This document shows positions 42,600-52,041 of a stretch of DNA of 64,000 bases, in pieces. Source of the DNA: Nocardioides insulae DSM 17944. Lineage in GTDB: Bacteria; Actinomycetota; Actinomycetes; Propionibacteriales; Nocardioidaceae. The notes under the pieces are model-generated. The model was not told the DNA's origin. It saw only the letters and a list, made by a program, of their open reading frames with translations, and made no database searches. Within the stretch, counting starts at the first letter, position 1; every line of letters starts with the position of its first letter. The DNA is taken from NCBI RefSeq assembly GCF_000422825.1, contig NZ_AUGU01000013.1, forward strand, positions 682,001 to 746,000. Reading direction: 5' to 3'. Made by a program: the position numbers and the translations under genes.

Positions 42600-43493
42600 G
42601 TGGAGGTGAGCGCGCGTCCCGTGGTTGTGGTGGTCGCGGCGCTCGCCCTGGTCGCGGGACTGCTCGTGGGCGGCTTCCTGATCGTCCGCCAGCTGGACCC
42701 GACCGCGGATCGGACCTGCGAGGCCACCGTGGAGGATCACACCACCACGCTCGACCTCGAGGAGGGTGCGGGCGCCGGCCTGGTGGCAGCTGTCTCGGTC
42801 GGCGAGCGACTGCCGGCCCGGGCCGCCACGATCGCCCTCACCGTCGCACTCACCGACGAGGACCTCGCCGAGCTCCCCGGTGGCGCGCTCGCCTGGGCCC
42901 GGGACTTCTACCCGCGCCTGAGTGCGGTGCAGGGCTACCGGGAGCTCGACGTACCCGAGGCCGCGGCCGCGGTGACCGGTGACTCCCCCGACCGGTATGC
43001 CGACCAGGAGTCCGACGCGCGGGCGCTGGCCTCCGCGCTGACCGGCCAGTCGCCGGAGGCGTTCACCTGCGACACCCGCGCCGACTTCCCCGAGGCCAGC
43101 GACGAACTGAACGACAACGGCCTGGTCCCGCGTGCCCAGGCCGTGCTGGACGACGTCCAGGAGGTGATCGGCGACATCCCGGCGGGAGGGTTCGCCCCGG
43201 AGGGGGTGGCGACCGGCCACATCGAGGGGTCGGCCCACTACGAGGGCCGCGCCGTCGACCTGTTCTTCCGCCCGGTCACCCCGGCCAACCAGCGGCACGG
43301 CTGGGCGGTGGCGCACTACCTGGTCAGCCAGACCGAGCGTCTGAAGGTGGCGACGGTGATCTTCGACGACCGGATCTGGAGCAGCGGGTCCCGCTCCGGT
43401 CAGGGCTGGCGCGACTACGAGGCACCCGATGGTCCGGGCGATCGCGCCATCCTCGAGCATCGCGATCACGTGCACGTCGACGTGGCCGACTGA
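42600..43493 (+). CDS. Exported paralogue with LAS-type D-Ala peptidase motif
   Basis: A 297-residue paralogue of the preceding protein: N-terminal helix (7-30), lysozyme-like domain with Cys40 and Cys157, and a C-terminal domain from about 165. The lysozyme-like domain has lost the catalytic segment (TVALTDEDLAEL where its neighbour has ATAMQESKL). The C-terminal domain has the M15/LAS metallopeptidase pattern SxHxxGxAxD (S211-A-H213 to D220, GSAHYEGRAVDL) and HxH (H290, H292 in RDHVHVD). So it is probably a zinc D,D- or L,D-peptidase-like protein. Start is GTG at 42600; a GTG two codons in is possible. Confidence 0.7.
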   Translation: MEVSARPVVVVVAALALVAGLLVGGFLIVRQLDPTADRTCEATVEDHTTTLDLEEGAGAGLVAAVSVGERLPARAATIALTVALTDEDLAELPGGALAWARDFYPRLSAVQGYRELDVPEAAAAVTGDSPDRYADQESDARALASALTGQSPEAFTCDTRADFPEASDELNDNGLVPRAQAVLDDVQEVIGDIPAGGFAPEGVATGHIEGSAHYEGRAVDLFFRPVTPANQRHGWAVAHYLVSQTERLKVATVIFDDRIWSSGSRSGQGWRDYEAPDGPGDRAILEHRDHVHVDVAD

Positions 43494-43653
43494 CCGGTCC
43501 GGGGACCGCGCGGCCGCTGGGCCCGATCCTCGCGGACCGGAGCTGCGCTAAGCCACGCCCCAGGCTGATCCCCCGAGCCGAGGGTAGGTCCGCACCCGGA
43601 CGCGGAATCCCCCGGCTTCGGGCCGACCCGCTCTCGGTACGCCGGCTCGAGGG

Positions 43654-44760
43654 TCAGGCGGTCAGCCGGGCGACGGCGGCGTCGATCCGCTCGTCGGTGG
43701 CGGTGAAGGCCACCCGCACGTGGTCGGAGCCGGCCGGCCCGTAGAAGTCGCCGGGGGCGACCAGGATGCCGAGCTCGGCCAGCCGGGCCACGGTGTCCCA
43801 GCAGTTCTCCCCGCGGGTGGACCACAGGTAGAGCGAAGCCTCGGAGTGGTCGATGCCGAACCCGGCGTGGACCAGGGCGTCGCGGAGCTTGGCCCGGCGG
43901 ACGGCGTACCGCGCGTGCTGCTCGTCGGCATGCTTGTCATCGGCCAGGGCCGCCGCCATCGCGTGCTGTTGCGGGCCGGGCAGCATCAGGCCGAGGTTCT
44001 TGCGCACGGCGAGCAGCTCGCCGATCACCGCCGGGTCACCCGCGACGAAGGCACACCGGTAGCCGGCCAGGTTGGAACGCTTGGAGAGCGAGTGCACCGC
44101 CAGGATGCCCTCGTGCGAGTCGCCGCACACGCTCGGGTGCAGAACCGAGACCGGCGAGTGGTCCTGCTCCCAGGAACACTCGATGTAGCACTCGTCGGAG
44201 ATCAGCAGGGTGCCGCGCTCACGGGCCCAGTCGACGACCTTCTTCAGGTGCTCGACCGGGAGGACCCGGCCGGTCGGGTTGGACGGGCTGTTGAGCCACA
44301 GGATCCGAGGCACCTCCGGACCGACCGCGGTGAGGCTGTCGGTGGCCAGGGCACGGGCCCCCGCCAGCGCCGCGCCCACCTCGTAGGTCGGGTAGGCCAG
44401 TTCGGGGTAGACGATCAGGTCGCCGGCACCGACGCCCAGATGGGTCGGCAGCGAGGCGATCAGCTCCTTCGAACCAACCACCGGGAGCACCGCGTCGGCC
44501 CCGAGGCCGGTGACGCCGTGCCGCCGGGCCAGCCAGTCGACCGCCGCCTGCCGCACCCCCGGGATCCCGACCGTGGTCGGGTAGCCCGGTGAGTCGGCGG
44601 CCTCCCGGAGGGCGACCTGGGCCACCTCCGGGGTGCCGTCGACGGGGGTGCCGACGGAGAGGTCGACGATCCCGTCAGGGTGCCGACGCGCCGTGGCGGC
44701 GTACGCCGTCAACTTGTCCCATGGGAAGTCGGGCAGACGGCTGGAGACTGGTCCTGGCAT
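43654..44760 (-). CDS. dapC: Succinyldiaminopimelate aminotransferase
   Basis: A 368-residue PLP-dependent class I aminotransferase of the actinobacterial DapC type. The PLP lysine is in HSLSKRSNLAGYR (about 228-240), with SNPTGRVLP and the C-terminal Arg (VRVAFT) for the substrate carboxylate. It converts N-succinyl-2-amino-6-oxopimelate with glutamate, between DapD and DapE steps. It follows fdxA by eight bases on the same strand, an arrangement shared with mycobacteria (fdxC-dapC, from memory). It converges with the hydrolase-like gene across a 160-base gap rich in imperfect inverted repeats, possibly a terminator. Confidence 0.92.
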   Translation of the reverse strand: MPGPVSSRLPDFPWDKLTAYAATARRHPDGIVDLSVGTPVDGTPEVAQVALREAADSPGYPTTVGIPGVRQAAVDWLARRHGVTGLGADAVLPVVGSKELIASLPTHLGVGAGDLIVYPELAYPTYEVGAALAGARALATDSLTAVGPEVPRILWLNSPSNPTGRVLPVEHLKKVVDWARERGTLLISDECYIECSWEQDHSPVSVLHPSVCGDSHEGILAVHSLSKRSNLAGYRCAFVAGDPAVIGELLAVRKNLGLMLPGPQQHAMAAALADDKHADEQHARYAVRRAKLRDALVHAGFGIDHSEASLYLWSTRGENCWDTVARLAELGILVAPGDFYGPAGSDHVRVAFTATDERIDAAVARLTA

Positions 44761-44768
44761 CGAGGGGG

Positions 44769-45092
44769 TCAGTCCTGGTTCTGCGGGGGCAGCGCGGCGA
44801 TCATCGGCGCGTCGGCGTCGATCTCACCCATCTTCGCGGCTCCGCCGGGCGAACCGATCTCCTCGAAGAACACCACGTTGGCGTCGTAGTAGTCCTTCCA
44901 CTCCTCCGGGGTGTCGTCCTCGTAGAAGATCGCCTCCACGGGGCAGACCGGTTCACAGGCGCCGCAGTCGACACATTCGTCGGGCTGGATGTACAGCATC
45001 CGCTTGCCTTCGTAGATGCAGTCCACCGGGCACTCGTCGACGCAGGCACGATCCTTCACGTCGACGCACGGCTGGGCGATGACATAGGTCAT
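44769..45092 (-). CDS. fdxA: 7Fe ferredoxin (3Fe-4S/4Fe-4S)
   Basis: A 107-residue ferredoxin with the FdxA/FdxC cluster pattern: [17 protein letters not shown] for the first cluster and [12 protein letters not shown] for the second. The C-terminal 45 residues form the usual acidic extension. It carries low-potential electrons in the cytoplasm; its partner is unknown. The ATG at 45092 was chosen for the GGAGGAGG ribosome site and the family start MTYVI. It is co-transcribed with dapC. Confidence 0.95.
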   Translation of the reverse strand: MTYVIAQPCVDVKDRACVDECPVDCIYEGKRMLYIQPDECVDCGACEPVCPVEAIFYEDDTPEEWKDYYDANVVFFEEIGSPGGAAKMGEIDADAPMIAALPPQNQD

Positions 45093-45146
45093 CTCTTGGT
45101 CCTCCTCCAGGAGTCGAGCTCGTTGGGACCAGCCTAGTATCCCGGG

Positions 45147-46178
45147 GTGACCGATCGCCCAAACCCCCGTCCCGCTCCACCTGGTGAGACCGAGCACGGC
45201 ACTCCCACCGGGGCTCACCGCCTGGGGCCGCACGTGATCGGCCAGCGCGTCGTCGTACGCCGGATCCTGCGCGATCCCAGCGGCGGAGTGCGGCGCGGCC
45301 CCACCGGTGGCCCCGCCTTCACCGACGTCCTCGGCGTGTGCCTCGCGTGGGGTGAATCACACTGCGAGATCGCCCCGGACGACGCGGAAGTCGTGCGGAT
45401 CGCCCTGGCCGACATCGTCTCCGGCAAGCCGGTGCCGCCGCGCCCGTCCGCTCGGGCGCGGGTGGGCGTGCGCGAGGCGGAGCTCCACACGGCGTCGCTG
45501 TGGCCGCACCTGCAGGTCGAAGGACTGGGTGAGTGGCAGCTCCGGCTCGACCCCGCCCCTGTCGGCCGGCCCCTCAAGCGGGCGAACTCCTGCCTCGCGA
45601 TCGGTGACCCCGGTCTACCCCTCACCGAGGCGCTGCTCCGGGTGGTCGACCACTACGCGGCCCACGGTCGACCCGCGCTGGTGCAGGCCGAGCGGTCCGA
45701 GGACGGCACCCCGACCGAACTCGAGAGTGCCCTCGAGGCGGCCGGCTGGGAGCGCGTCCCGGGCGGCGACAACGACTTCCTGCTGGGCTCCCTCGCCCGG
45801 GCACGGCGGCTGGTCTCCCGGGCCGGCGCGGACTCCTCGGCGACCCCGGTCGCTCCTCGCGAGCGGTGGGAGATCGACGGCGACCACGCAGTGCTCATCC
45901 TGGGCGCCCGGGCTCCCTACGACGGCGACGACTGGGTGATCGCGCGCGCTGCCCTGGACGGTGTCTGGCTGGGGCTGCACGGCCTCGCCGTCGCCGCCGA
46001 ACACCGGCGTCGCGGACTCGGCCGGCTGGCCCTGGCAGGGCTGCTGGAGTGGGGAGCGGAGCAGGGTGCGCGCACGGTGTGGCTCCACGTGGAGCCGGAC
46101 AACCTCGCGGCGTACCGGCTCTACGAGCAGGCCGGGATGCAGCGCCACCACTCGTGCTCCTACTGGCGGCCGGCCTGA
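45147..46178 (+). CDS. GNAT acetyltransferase with N-terminal extra domain
   Basis: A 343-residue protein. The N-terminal part (about 30-100) has an SH3-like look ([27 protein letters not shown]) as in Rv0428c-type proteins; the middle is a degenerate GNAT-like lobe; the C-terminal GNAT domain (about 240-340) has the acetyl-CoA loop [15 protein letters not shown] and [17 protein letters not shown]. The acceptor is unknown. Start is GTG. It is divergent from fdxA. Confidence 0.85.
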   Translation: MTDRPNPRPAPPGETEHGTPTGAHRLGPHVIGQRVVVRRILRDPSGGVRRGPTGGPAFTDVLGVCLAWGESHCEIAPDDAEVVRIALADIVSGKPVPPRPSARARVGVREAELHTASLWPHLQVEGLGEWQLRLDPAPVGRPLKRANSCLAIGDPGLPLTEALLRVVDHYAAHGRPALVQAERSEDGTPTELESALEAAGWERVPGGDNDFLLGSLARARRLVSRAGADSSATPVAPRERWEIDGDHAVLILGARAPYDGDDWVIARAALDGVWLGLHGLAVAAEHRRRGLGRLALAGLLEWGAEQGARTVWLHVEPDNLAAYRLYEQAGMQRHHSCSYWRPA

Positions 46179-46209
46179 TCCGGCACCCTCCCCGGCCCGC
46201 GCGACGAGG

Positions 46210-48063
46210 TCAGCCGGTGGCCGGCCGCCCGGCACCGGCCTGCTGACCGGGCTGACGTGGCTGCTGCGGCTGCGCCGGCGGCTTCGGGGTGGTGCGACAC
46301 TCCACACTGTCGGAGGCGGTGTAGGCGGTGTGGAAGACCTCCCGATCCACCACCGCGTCAGAGCCCGGTTTGCGGAAGACCCGGGTGACATCGATGTCGA
46401 ATCCGCTCCAGCCGGTGTGCGGCTCGCAGGCCGGATCGTCCCAGATCACGCGGGTGGCCGGGGAGCGGTAGTTGTAACGCTCACCGGTGACCGACTCGAT
46501 GTCCCAGGTCTTGGTTGAGTAGAGCGACACCGTGACCGCTCCCTCCCGGGAGTAGGTCGAGGGGACCACCTCGGTGTCCACCAGGACGCCGTGGTCGGTG
46601 TTGTTCTTGAAGCGCAGGTCGAGGGCGCCCCACACCACCGTCGCCTCCCGACCGACCGGGTAACGATCGATGTAGAAGGAGTGCGGCTTGTGCTCGACGT
46701 CCTCGAGGCCGGCGAAGAACATCGCGTTGAACAGGGTGGTCGCCATCTGGGAGACACCACCGCCGAGATCCTGCTTGAGCACACCGTCGCTGATGACGTA
46801 GCCGGCCGTGAAACCGTTGTCGAGGGTGCGCTCGCCGACGATGTCGTTCATCGAGAAGGTCTCGCCCGGCTGGAGCACCGTGCCGTCGACGAGCTCGGCC
46901 GCCCGACCGATGTTGACGTTGCGATACTCGGCATGGGGGTAATGGGTGGTGAACGTCGAGACCCGGCGGTTGATCCCCAGCTTGCGGGCCTCGGCGGTGG
47001 TGACGTCGGGCTCGGCCACGGTGCTGGGCACCTTCATCCGGCGCTGGCCCTCCGGCTTGACCACCAGGGCGAGGAAGGACTCCTCGATGTCGGCAGGGCT
47101 GTAGGTCACGCCCGGCTTCGCGGGGACGACCTTCGGCTTGCCGTCGACCAGTCGGACCGTGGCGTCCACGGCCTGGGAGGCGTCGCCGGAGACCGCGTCG
47201 TCCACCAGCTTGCGCAGCCGCTCCGATCGCAGGGTGGGCACGAGTGCGCCGTCCTCGGCTGTCATCGCGAGCGCCGCGGAGTAGTCGGCGGGGCTCAGCG
47301 TGACCGGAGACTTGCCGAACACGAGGGTGACCGGTGCGGTCATCGCAGGGTTGGCGAAGGTACGACGCGCCTCGTCCACGTCGGCCGCATCGATGTCGGG
47401 CGCCACCTCGTGCTGCTCGACCTCGACCGTGCGCTCCTCGCCCTCGGCGAGGTAGCCGCCCACCAGGGCGTCACGCAGTTGCTCGGTCTCGACCCCCCGG
47501 CCCAGCTCGGGCTCGGTGGTCACCACCCCGCGGGAGGTGAAGGTGATCGAACCGTCGACGGGCGCCGTCCCGGCCTGCTTCTCCACCTTGGCGGCGATCG
47601 CGTCGAGGGCGCCCTGATCGACGCTGACCACGGCCTCCACGCCGGTGCCTCCGGTGTAGTGCTCCCACAACCGGCGCGGATCCCAGCTGTGCTCACCGCC
47701 GGCCTGGGCGACGGTCGCGGCGTAGTCGATCTGCAGGCCCGCCTCGGCGGGATCGACGACCACCCGGCGCTCGCCGACCACGATGGTCACCGGCTGCTCC
47801 AGCCGATCACCGAGCTCGCTCTCGAGGGTCTTCTCCGCCTGGGCGGAGGTCTGGTCGCCGATGTCGACACCTGCCACCTCGGTGCCGTGCGGCAGCTCGT
47901 CACCGGCGAGGTAGTAGGCCGCCGCCCAGCCGCCACCGACCAGGACGGCGAGCGCGACCACGACAGCGATCACGGTCCACCCGCCGGCGCGCTCCTTGCG
48001 CACAGGGGCGTCGCTCGGCTCGGGGCTGGACCCGGGAGGGGTGCCGGGTGTCGACTTGCTCAC
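46210..48063 (-). CDS. VanW-family exported protein with PG-binding-4 domains
   Basis: A 617-residue protein: cytoplasmic Pro-rich N-terminus, one membrane helix (about 29-50), two tandem PG_binding_4-like/YoaR regions (about 60-310), and a VanW domain (about 390-520; YPHAEYRNVNIGRAAELVDG, LQPGETFSMND, GGGVSQMATTLFNAMFF), ending in a Pro/Gln-rich tail. VanW proteins are linked to glycopeptide-resistance clusters but their role is unresolved; a cell-wall attachment or L,D-linkage function is plausible. It converges with the GNAT gene. Confidence 0.9.
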   Translation of the reverse strand: MSKSTPGTPPGSSPEPSDAPVRKERAGGWTVIAVVVALAVLVGGGWAAAYYLAGDELPHGTEVAGVDIGDQTSAQAEKTLESELGDRLEQPVTIVVGERRVVVDPAEAGLQIDYAATVAQAGGEHSWDPRRLWEHYTGGTGVEAVVSVDQGALDAIAAKVEKQAGTAPVDGSITFTSRGVVTTEPELGRGVETEQLRDALVGGYLAEGEERTVEVEQHEVAPDIDAADVDEARRTFANPAMTAPVTLVFGKSPVTLSPADYSAALAMTAEDGALVPTLRSERLRKLVDDAVSGDASQAVDATVRLVDGKPKVVPAKPGVTYSPADIEESFLALVVKPEGQRRMKVPSTVAEPDVTTAEARKLGINRRVSTFTTHYPHAEYRNVNIGRAAELVDGTVLQPGETFSMNDIVGERTLDNGFTAGYVISDGVLKQDLGGGVSQMATTLFNAMFFAGLEDVEHKPHSFYIDRYPVGREATVVWGALDLRFKNNTDHGVLVDTEVVPSTYSREGAVTVSLYSTKTWDIESVTGERYNYRSPATRVIWDDPACEPHTGWSGFDIDVTRVFRKPGSDAVVDREVFHTAYTASDSVECRTTPKPPAQPQQPRQPGQQAGAGRPATG

Positions 48064-48123
48064 CTCACGAGGGTAAGAGACGGCACCGACAACCTCGTAC
48101 TCTTGACCAACCCGAGGACGCCG

Positions 48124-48498
48124 TCAGGAGCGCTCGGCCGGCACTCGTGAGCCTCCCGGGCGGGGCAGGGTGCCGATGGTCACGATGATCACGAGCAGTC
48201 CGGTCGCGAGGTAGGCGTAGCCGAGCAGGTCCCCGCTGACCAGGAAGTCACCCTCGGGCCGCGGTGCGACGAAGAACACCAGCGTGCCCACCCACCCGGC
48301 TCCGAACGCCACCCGCGGCCACCCCGCTGGTGCGACCCGGAGCATCAGCCCCGTGACGAGGGCCCCCAGCGCGAACCCCCACCACAGCGAGTGCAGGACC
48401 GCCGTCGCGAGCCCGACCCCCACGCCGACCGGCAGCAGCCCGAGGGCCACGGCCATGCGCGGGACCGTGCGCGCGGATGGCGTCGCCCCGGCCGGCAC
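48124..48498 (-). CDS. Small membrane protein (DUF6113-like)
   Basis: A 124-residue protein with about four hydrophobic segments (residues 15-40, 42-55, 62-77, 90-110). Its size and position directly after mshB fit the DUF6113 family of actinobacteria. Start GTG immediately after the mshB TGA, so coupled. Function unknown; the link to mycothiol is by location only. Confidence 0.65.
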   Translation of the reverse strand: MPAGATPSARTVPRMAVALGLLPVGVGVGLATAVLHSLWWGFALGALVTGLMLRVAPAGWPRVAFGAGWVGTLVFFVAPRPEGDFLVSGDLLGYAYLATGLLVIIVTIGTLPRPGGSRVPAERS

Positions 48499-49425
48499 TC
48501 AGGGCCGATCCGGGGCCAGACCCGCGAACAGGTCGGTCTCGAGACCGTGCTCCCCCTGCGGTCCGGGCGCACCCTTGGCCAGGCGGTAGTGCTCGACGCC
48601 CCAGATGGTGTTGCCGAGGTTGTTGGAGAGCGCGAAGAACGGACCGTCCACCGTGATCTGCGTGGGATAGGCCCGCATCGCGTCCATCTTGAGCTCGGCG
48701 AACGGCGTCGCGTCGATCTCGGCGGCGAGATCGGCGTCGGGGCTCGCCATCGGGATCCGGCCCTCGGGGTCCATCCCCTCGAAGGTGGTCTCGTCGCCGG
48801 CCGCCCGCAGCTCGCGCAGGCCTGCGCGCATCCGGCTCTCCGACATCGCGGTCCAGTAGATCTTGGCGATGTCCCAGGGCTCACCGAGCTCGCGACGGTA
48901 GGACGGCACCGCGGCCAGCTGGGCGGCGTACATCGCCACTCGGTGAGCCTGGATGTGGTCGGGGTGGCCGTAGTGACCGAACTGGTCGTAGGTGACGAGC
49001 ACCTGCGGCCGGACCTCGCGGATGATCGTGACCAGGTGGTCGGCCGCCTCGGTGAGATCGGCGTACCAGAAGGCGTTGTCGTGGATCGTGTCGGCCGCGA
49101 TGGCGTGGCCGTCGGCGTGCCACTGCATGCCGGAGTCGCGGTAGGTGCCGAAGCCGCCGAGCCAGCGGTGGTCGGTGACGCCCAACTCCTTCATCGCCGC
49201 GGCGATCTCGCCCCGCCGGTGCTCCCCGAGCGCGTCCTCCTGGTCGGCGGCCAGGTGGGCCAGCTCGGGCACCAGGATCTCGCCCATCTCGCCCGCGGTG
49301 CAGGTGACCAGGGTGACCCCGGTGCCTTCGGCGATGTATTTCGCCATGGTGGCGCCGTTGGCGATGGTCTCGTCATCGGGGTGGGCGTGGACGAGCAACA
49401 GTCGCTGGGCGGGCCGTTCGGTCAT
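48499..49425 (-). CDS. mshB: GlcNAc-inositol deacetylase of mycothiol biosynthesis
   Basis: A 308-residue zinc LmbE/PIG-L enzyme. HAHPDDET (residues 13-20) supplies zinc ligands and the catalytic Asp; the third ligand is in FGHYGHPDH (about 150). The sequence follows mycobacterial MshB throughout (AGEMGEI, WADADLT-like [11 protein letters not shown]). It removes the acetyl group of GlcNAc-Ins, an early step in mycothiol synthesis, the main thiol of actinobacteria. It is the first gene of a two-gene unit with DUF6113. Confidence 0.93.
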   Translation of the reverse strand: MTERPAQRLLLVHAHPDDETIANGATMAKYIAEGTGVTLVTCTAGEMGEILVPELAHLAADQEDALGEHRRGEIAAAMKELGVTDHRWLGGFGTYRDSGMQWHADGHAIAADTIHDNAFWYADLTEAADHLVTIIREVRPQVLVTYDQFGHYGHPDHIQAHRVAMYAAQLAAVPSYRRELGEPWDIAKIYWTAMSESRMRAGLRELRAAGDETTFEGMDPEGRIPMASPDADLAAEIDATPFAELKMDAMRAYPTQITVDGPFFALSNNLGNTIWGVEHYRLAKGAPGPQGEHGLETDLFAGLAPDRP

Positions 49426-49499
49426 GGGCTCCAGGGTACGGCGGTGCCGCGGCCCCGGGACGGTCGGGCCGGGCGGTGGCCGAGGCTCCTGCCTGCGCC

Positions 49500-50237
49500 T
49501 TACCCGTGCGGTCGCTTGATCCGCCGCGGCGCCTCGGGCAGGTCGAGCGGTGCTGGGGCCGAACGGGCGGGCTCCCCGGCGGCGTCACCACTCCGGTCCA
49601 CGCTCCGATCACCGGTCAGATCGTCGGTGCGGTCGGTGGGCGCGTCGCCGGGGTCCAGCCAACCGTCGTACTCCTCGATGAGGAGTTCGACCGTGATCGC
49701 GGGAGCATCGGTGAGCACCGCCCAGGGGTGGTCCTCCTCGTCGTCCTCACCGGCCAGTCGCTCACGCACCAGGTGCGCGGTCCAGCCCTCCCGGTCGAGC
49801 CGCCGCCGCACGGCCTCGGCGTCCTCCTGGTCGAAGAGGACCGCCCGGAGCATCGGGGGTTCGAGAGCGGCCGCGACCTGCGCGAGGAACGGCAGGTCGG
49901 CATCGGCCCACGGCACGGTGTCGAGTTCCTCGGCGCCGAGCCAGCGGAGGTCGTCGTGCTCGGTGGCGACCGGCTCTCCGTCGACCAGCCGGGCGAGCGC
50001 CACGGCGAGCACGTGCTCGTCGTCCACGCGGACGCGCGGACCGAGCCACTCGGTCACCCGGACGGTGACCCCCAGCTCCTCCCCCAACTCCCGGATCAGC
50101 GCGGCGTCGGCCTCCTCCCCCGGCTCGACCTTGCCGCCCGGGAACTCCCAACGCCCGGCCATCGCGACCGGCCGGGTGCGCCTGGCCGCCAGCACGCGTC
50201 CGGCCCGCAGGATCGCCGCGCCCACCACCAACCTCAT
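49500..50237 (-). CDS. Nudix hydrolase (MutT-like) with C-terminal extension
   Basis: A 245-residue protein. The N-terminal 130 residues are a MutT-type Nudix domain with the box [20 protein letters not shown] (about 34-53) continuing to ELG; it probably clears oxidised nucleotides or similar NDP-X. Residues about 130-200 form a second small domain ([19 protein letters not shown] onwards) not part of canonical MutT, and the tail from 200 is a polar, Asp/Pro-rich linker. The function of the extension is unknown. The gene stands about 75 bases from mshB. Confidence 0.9.
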   Translation of the reverse strand: MRLVVGAAILRAGRVLAARRTRPVAMAGRWEFPGGKVEPGEEADAALIRELGEELGVTVRVTEWLGPRVRVDDEHVLAVALARLVDGEPVATEHDDLRWLGAEELDTVPWADADLPFLAQVAAALEPPMLRAVLFDQEDAEAVRRRLDREGWTAHLVRERLAGEDDEEDHPWAVLTDAPAITVELLIEEYDGWLDPGDAPTDRTDDLTGDRSVDRSGDAAGEPARSAPAPLDLPEAPRRIKRPHG

Positions 50238-50299
50238 GTGCCGAGGGTACGAGGTCGATCACCCGTCACGGTCACGGTCCCGCGGCTAGGTTGATCGGC

Positions 50300-51337
50300 A
50301 TGGAGGAGTACGCCGGTCCCGCGGTGGTGCTCGACCCCGAGGATCGAGTCCCGGTCACCGCGCTACAGCGAGCGTGCCCCCGCACGGGGCTCGAGGGAGT
50401 ACGGCAGGACCTGCACCGTCGGCTGCACCGGAGCGTGGCGCCCGGCCTGCTCGTCCGACGCGCGCTGCGCTGGGACGCCGCCGATCAGGCCGACCGCCGC
50501 TGGTGGCCGCAGGGCATCACCTCCATCGACGACCTCCTCCTGGTCTCGTGGTACGCCAAGACCGGCGAGGGGGTGCGGATCAGCGTGGTCGACCCGGCCA
50601 CCCGGCGCTACCGGCACGTGCTCCTGGTCGAGCCGGTCACCGAGGACGGCCGGCTCGAGCTCCGCCCCGTCCGGATCCATGCGGGCGGGCTGGCCTGGAC
50701 GCCGCCGTACCTCCAGGTCGCGGCGACCGCCCGGGGGCTGGTGAGCGCACGACCGGCCGATCTGGTCCGGGTGCCCGACGCGCTGCGCTCGCGCTGGGAG
50801 ATCGCAGGACACCGCTATCTGCTCCCGGTCGCCCGAAGCGTCCGTGGGGTCGCCGCGAGGGACGCGGACCGGCTGCGGTTCTCCTTCCTGGGGCTGGACC
50901 GGGAGGTGGGGCCGGCCGAGCTCGTGGTCGGCGAGTACGGCGGCGGGGCGATGTCGCGGCGGGTGGCCCGCTTCCCCCTCGACCCGGCCACCGGCCTGCC
51001 GGTGAGCGGCCCCGACGGACTCGCCCGCCCGCGCAGCGTGGAGTTGCCGGGGCCGCTGCGGATGCAGGGCATCGCGGTGACCCCGGAGGGTCTTGCCGTG
51101 ACCACATCCCACGGTCTGCGCCCCGGCACGCTGTGGACGAGCGCGACCGGCAGAATCGAGGCCCTGCGCCCGTATCGATGGGCCACCCCGCCGGGCCCCG
51201 AGGACCTGCACTGGAAGGACGGACTGCTGTGGACCGCGACCGAGCATCCGCACCTGCGTTGGATCGTCGGGCTCGTCCCGCCCGGCCGCCGATGGTCCTG
51301 TGGGGCCTGCTCTGCGCCGCGATCGTCTCGGAGGTGA
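50300..51337 (+). CDS. Hypothetical protein with propeller-like repeats
   Basis: A 345-residue soluble protein I cannot assign. The N-terminal 100 residues are alpha/beta mixed; the remainder has repeating strand patterns (LLLVSWYAKTGEGVRISVVDP, GIAVTPEGLAVTTSHGL, LHWKDGLLWTATEHPHLRW) suggesting a beta-propeller or sandwich. No signal peptide. The ATG at 50300 follows an AGG-type site, chosen over an ATG three codons upstream. Its last 46 bases overlap the first SMR gene in another frame, implying coupled expression. Confidence 0.6.
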   Translation: MEEYAGPAVVLDPEDRVPVTALQRACPRTGLEGVRQDLHRRLHRSVAPGLLVRRALRWDAADQADRRWWPQGITSIDDLLLVSWYAKTGEGVRISVVDPATRRYRHVLLVEPVTEDGRLELRPVRIHAGGLAWTPPYLQVAATARGLVSARPADLVRVPDALRSRWEIAGHRYLLPVARSVRGVAARDADRLRFSFLGLDREVGPAELVVGEYGGGAMSRRVARFPLDPATGLPVSGPDGLARPRSVELPGPLRMQGIAVTPEGLAVTTSHGLRPGTLWTSATGRIEALRPYRWATPPGPEDLHWKDGLLWTATEHPHLRWIVGLVPPGRRWSCGACSAPRSSRR

Positions 51338-51627
51338 CCGCCTCGCTCGCCCTCAAGGCGGCCCTCGACCACCCGTCCTGGTACCTCGTGGTCGCGGCCG
51401 GCTACGTGGGTGCGTTCGCGCTGCTGGCCCTGGTGCTGCGTGCGGGCATGCCCCTGGGCGTCGCCTACGGGATCTGGGGCGCCCTCGGGGTCGCCTGCAC
51501 CGCCGTGGGCGCGACCCTGGTCTTCGGAGAGTCGCTCACCGCCACCATGCTGGCCGGCATCGTGCTGGTGATGGCCGGCGTCCTCCTGGTGGAGTTCGGA
51601 CGCCAGAAGGGACAGGTGCGGCGGTGA
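51292..51627 (+). CDS. SMR-family multidrug transporter subunit 1
   Basis: A 111-residue four-helix membrane protein of the small multidrug resistance family. The membrane-embedded Glu is in IVSEVTASLALK, and the helix 3 pattern GVAYGIWGALG is typical. Paired SMR proteins form antiparallel heterodimers that expel cationic drugs, guanidinium or polyamines. It begins inside the 3' end of the hypothetical gene and overlaps its partner by four bases. Confidence 0.9.
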   Translation: MVLWGLLCAAIVSEVTASLALKAALDHPSWYLVVAAGYVGAFALLALVLRAGMPLGVAYGIWGALGVACTAVGATLVFGESLTATMLAGIVLVMAGVLLVEFGRQKGQVRR

Positions 51628-51950
51628 CCGCGGCCCTGCTCCTGGCCGGAGCCATCCTCAGCGAGGTCGGCGCGACCCTCGGTCTGCGGATGGCCGCCCT
51701 GCGCCGGCCGCGGTGGTACACCGTGGTGGTGGTCGGTTACCTGACGGCCTTCACCCTCCTCGCCCTCACCCTCCATGCGGGGATGCCGCTCGGTGTGGCG
51801 TACGGCGTCTGGGCCGCCACCGGCGTCGCCCTGACCACCCTGGCGAGCCGGGCCCTGTTCGGTGAACCGGTGACCGGTGTGATGGCTGCTGGCATCGCCC
51901 TGATCGTCGGTGGAGTGCTCCTCATCGAGTTCGGCGCTGCCGCCGCCTGA
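51624..51950 (+). CDS. SMR-family multidrug transporter subunit 2
   Basis: A 108-residue SMR protein and close relative of the gene before it: SEVGATLGLRMA carries the Glu in helix 1 and GVAYGVWAATG the third helix motif. Start GTG in a GTGA overlap with subunit 1. Basic loop residues differ between the pair (AALRRPRWYT here, DHPSWYL there), as expected of heterodimeric SMR pairs in which charge bias fixes opposite orientation. Confidence 0.9.
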   Translation: MTAALLLAGAILSEVGATLGLRMAALRRPRWYTVVVVGYLTAFTLLALTLHAGMPLGVAYGVWAATGVALTTLASRALFGEPVTGVMAAGIALIVGGVLLIEFGAAAA

Positions 51951-52041
51951 GTGGGCCGGCCCCGCGCCCGCCTCCCCGTCGAGGACGGATCGGCCTCGCT
52001 CCCCTTCCCGGAGGTCGGGGCGGCGCGGCGTACGGCGCGGG

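Noticed and set aside
43494-43653. GC-rich inverted repeats in the gap between the hydrolase-like gene and dapC
   Set aside because: Several short imperfect stems compete and none is clearly dominant, so I did not list a terminator.
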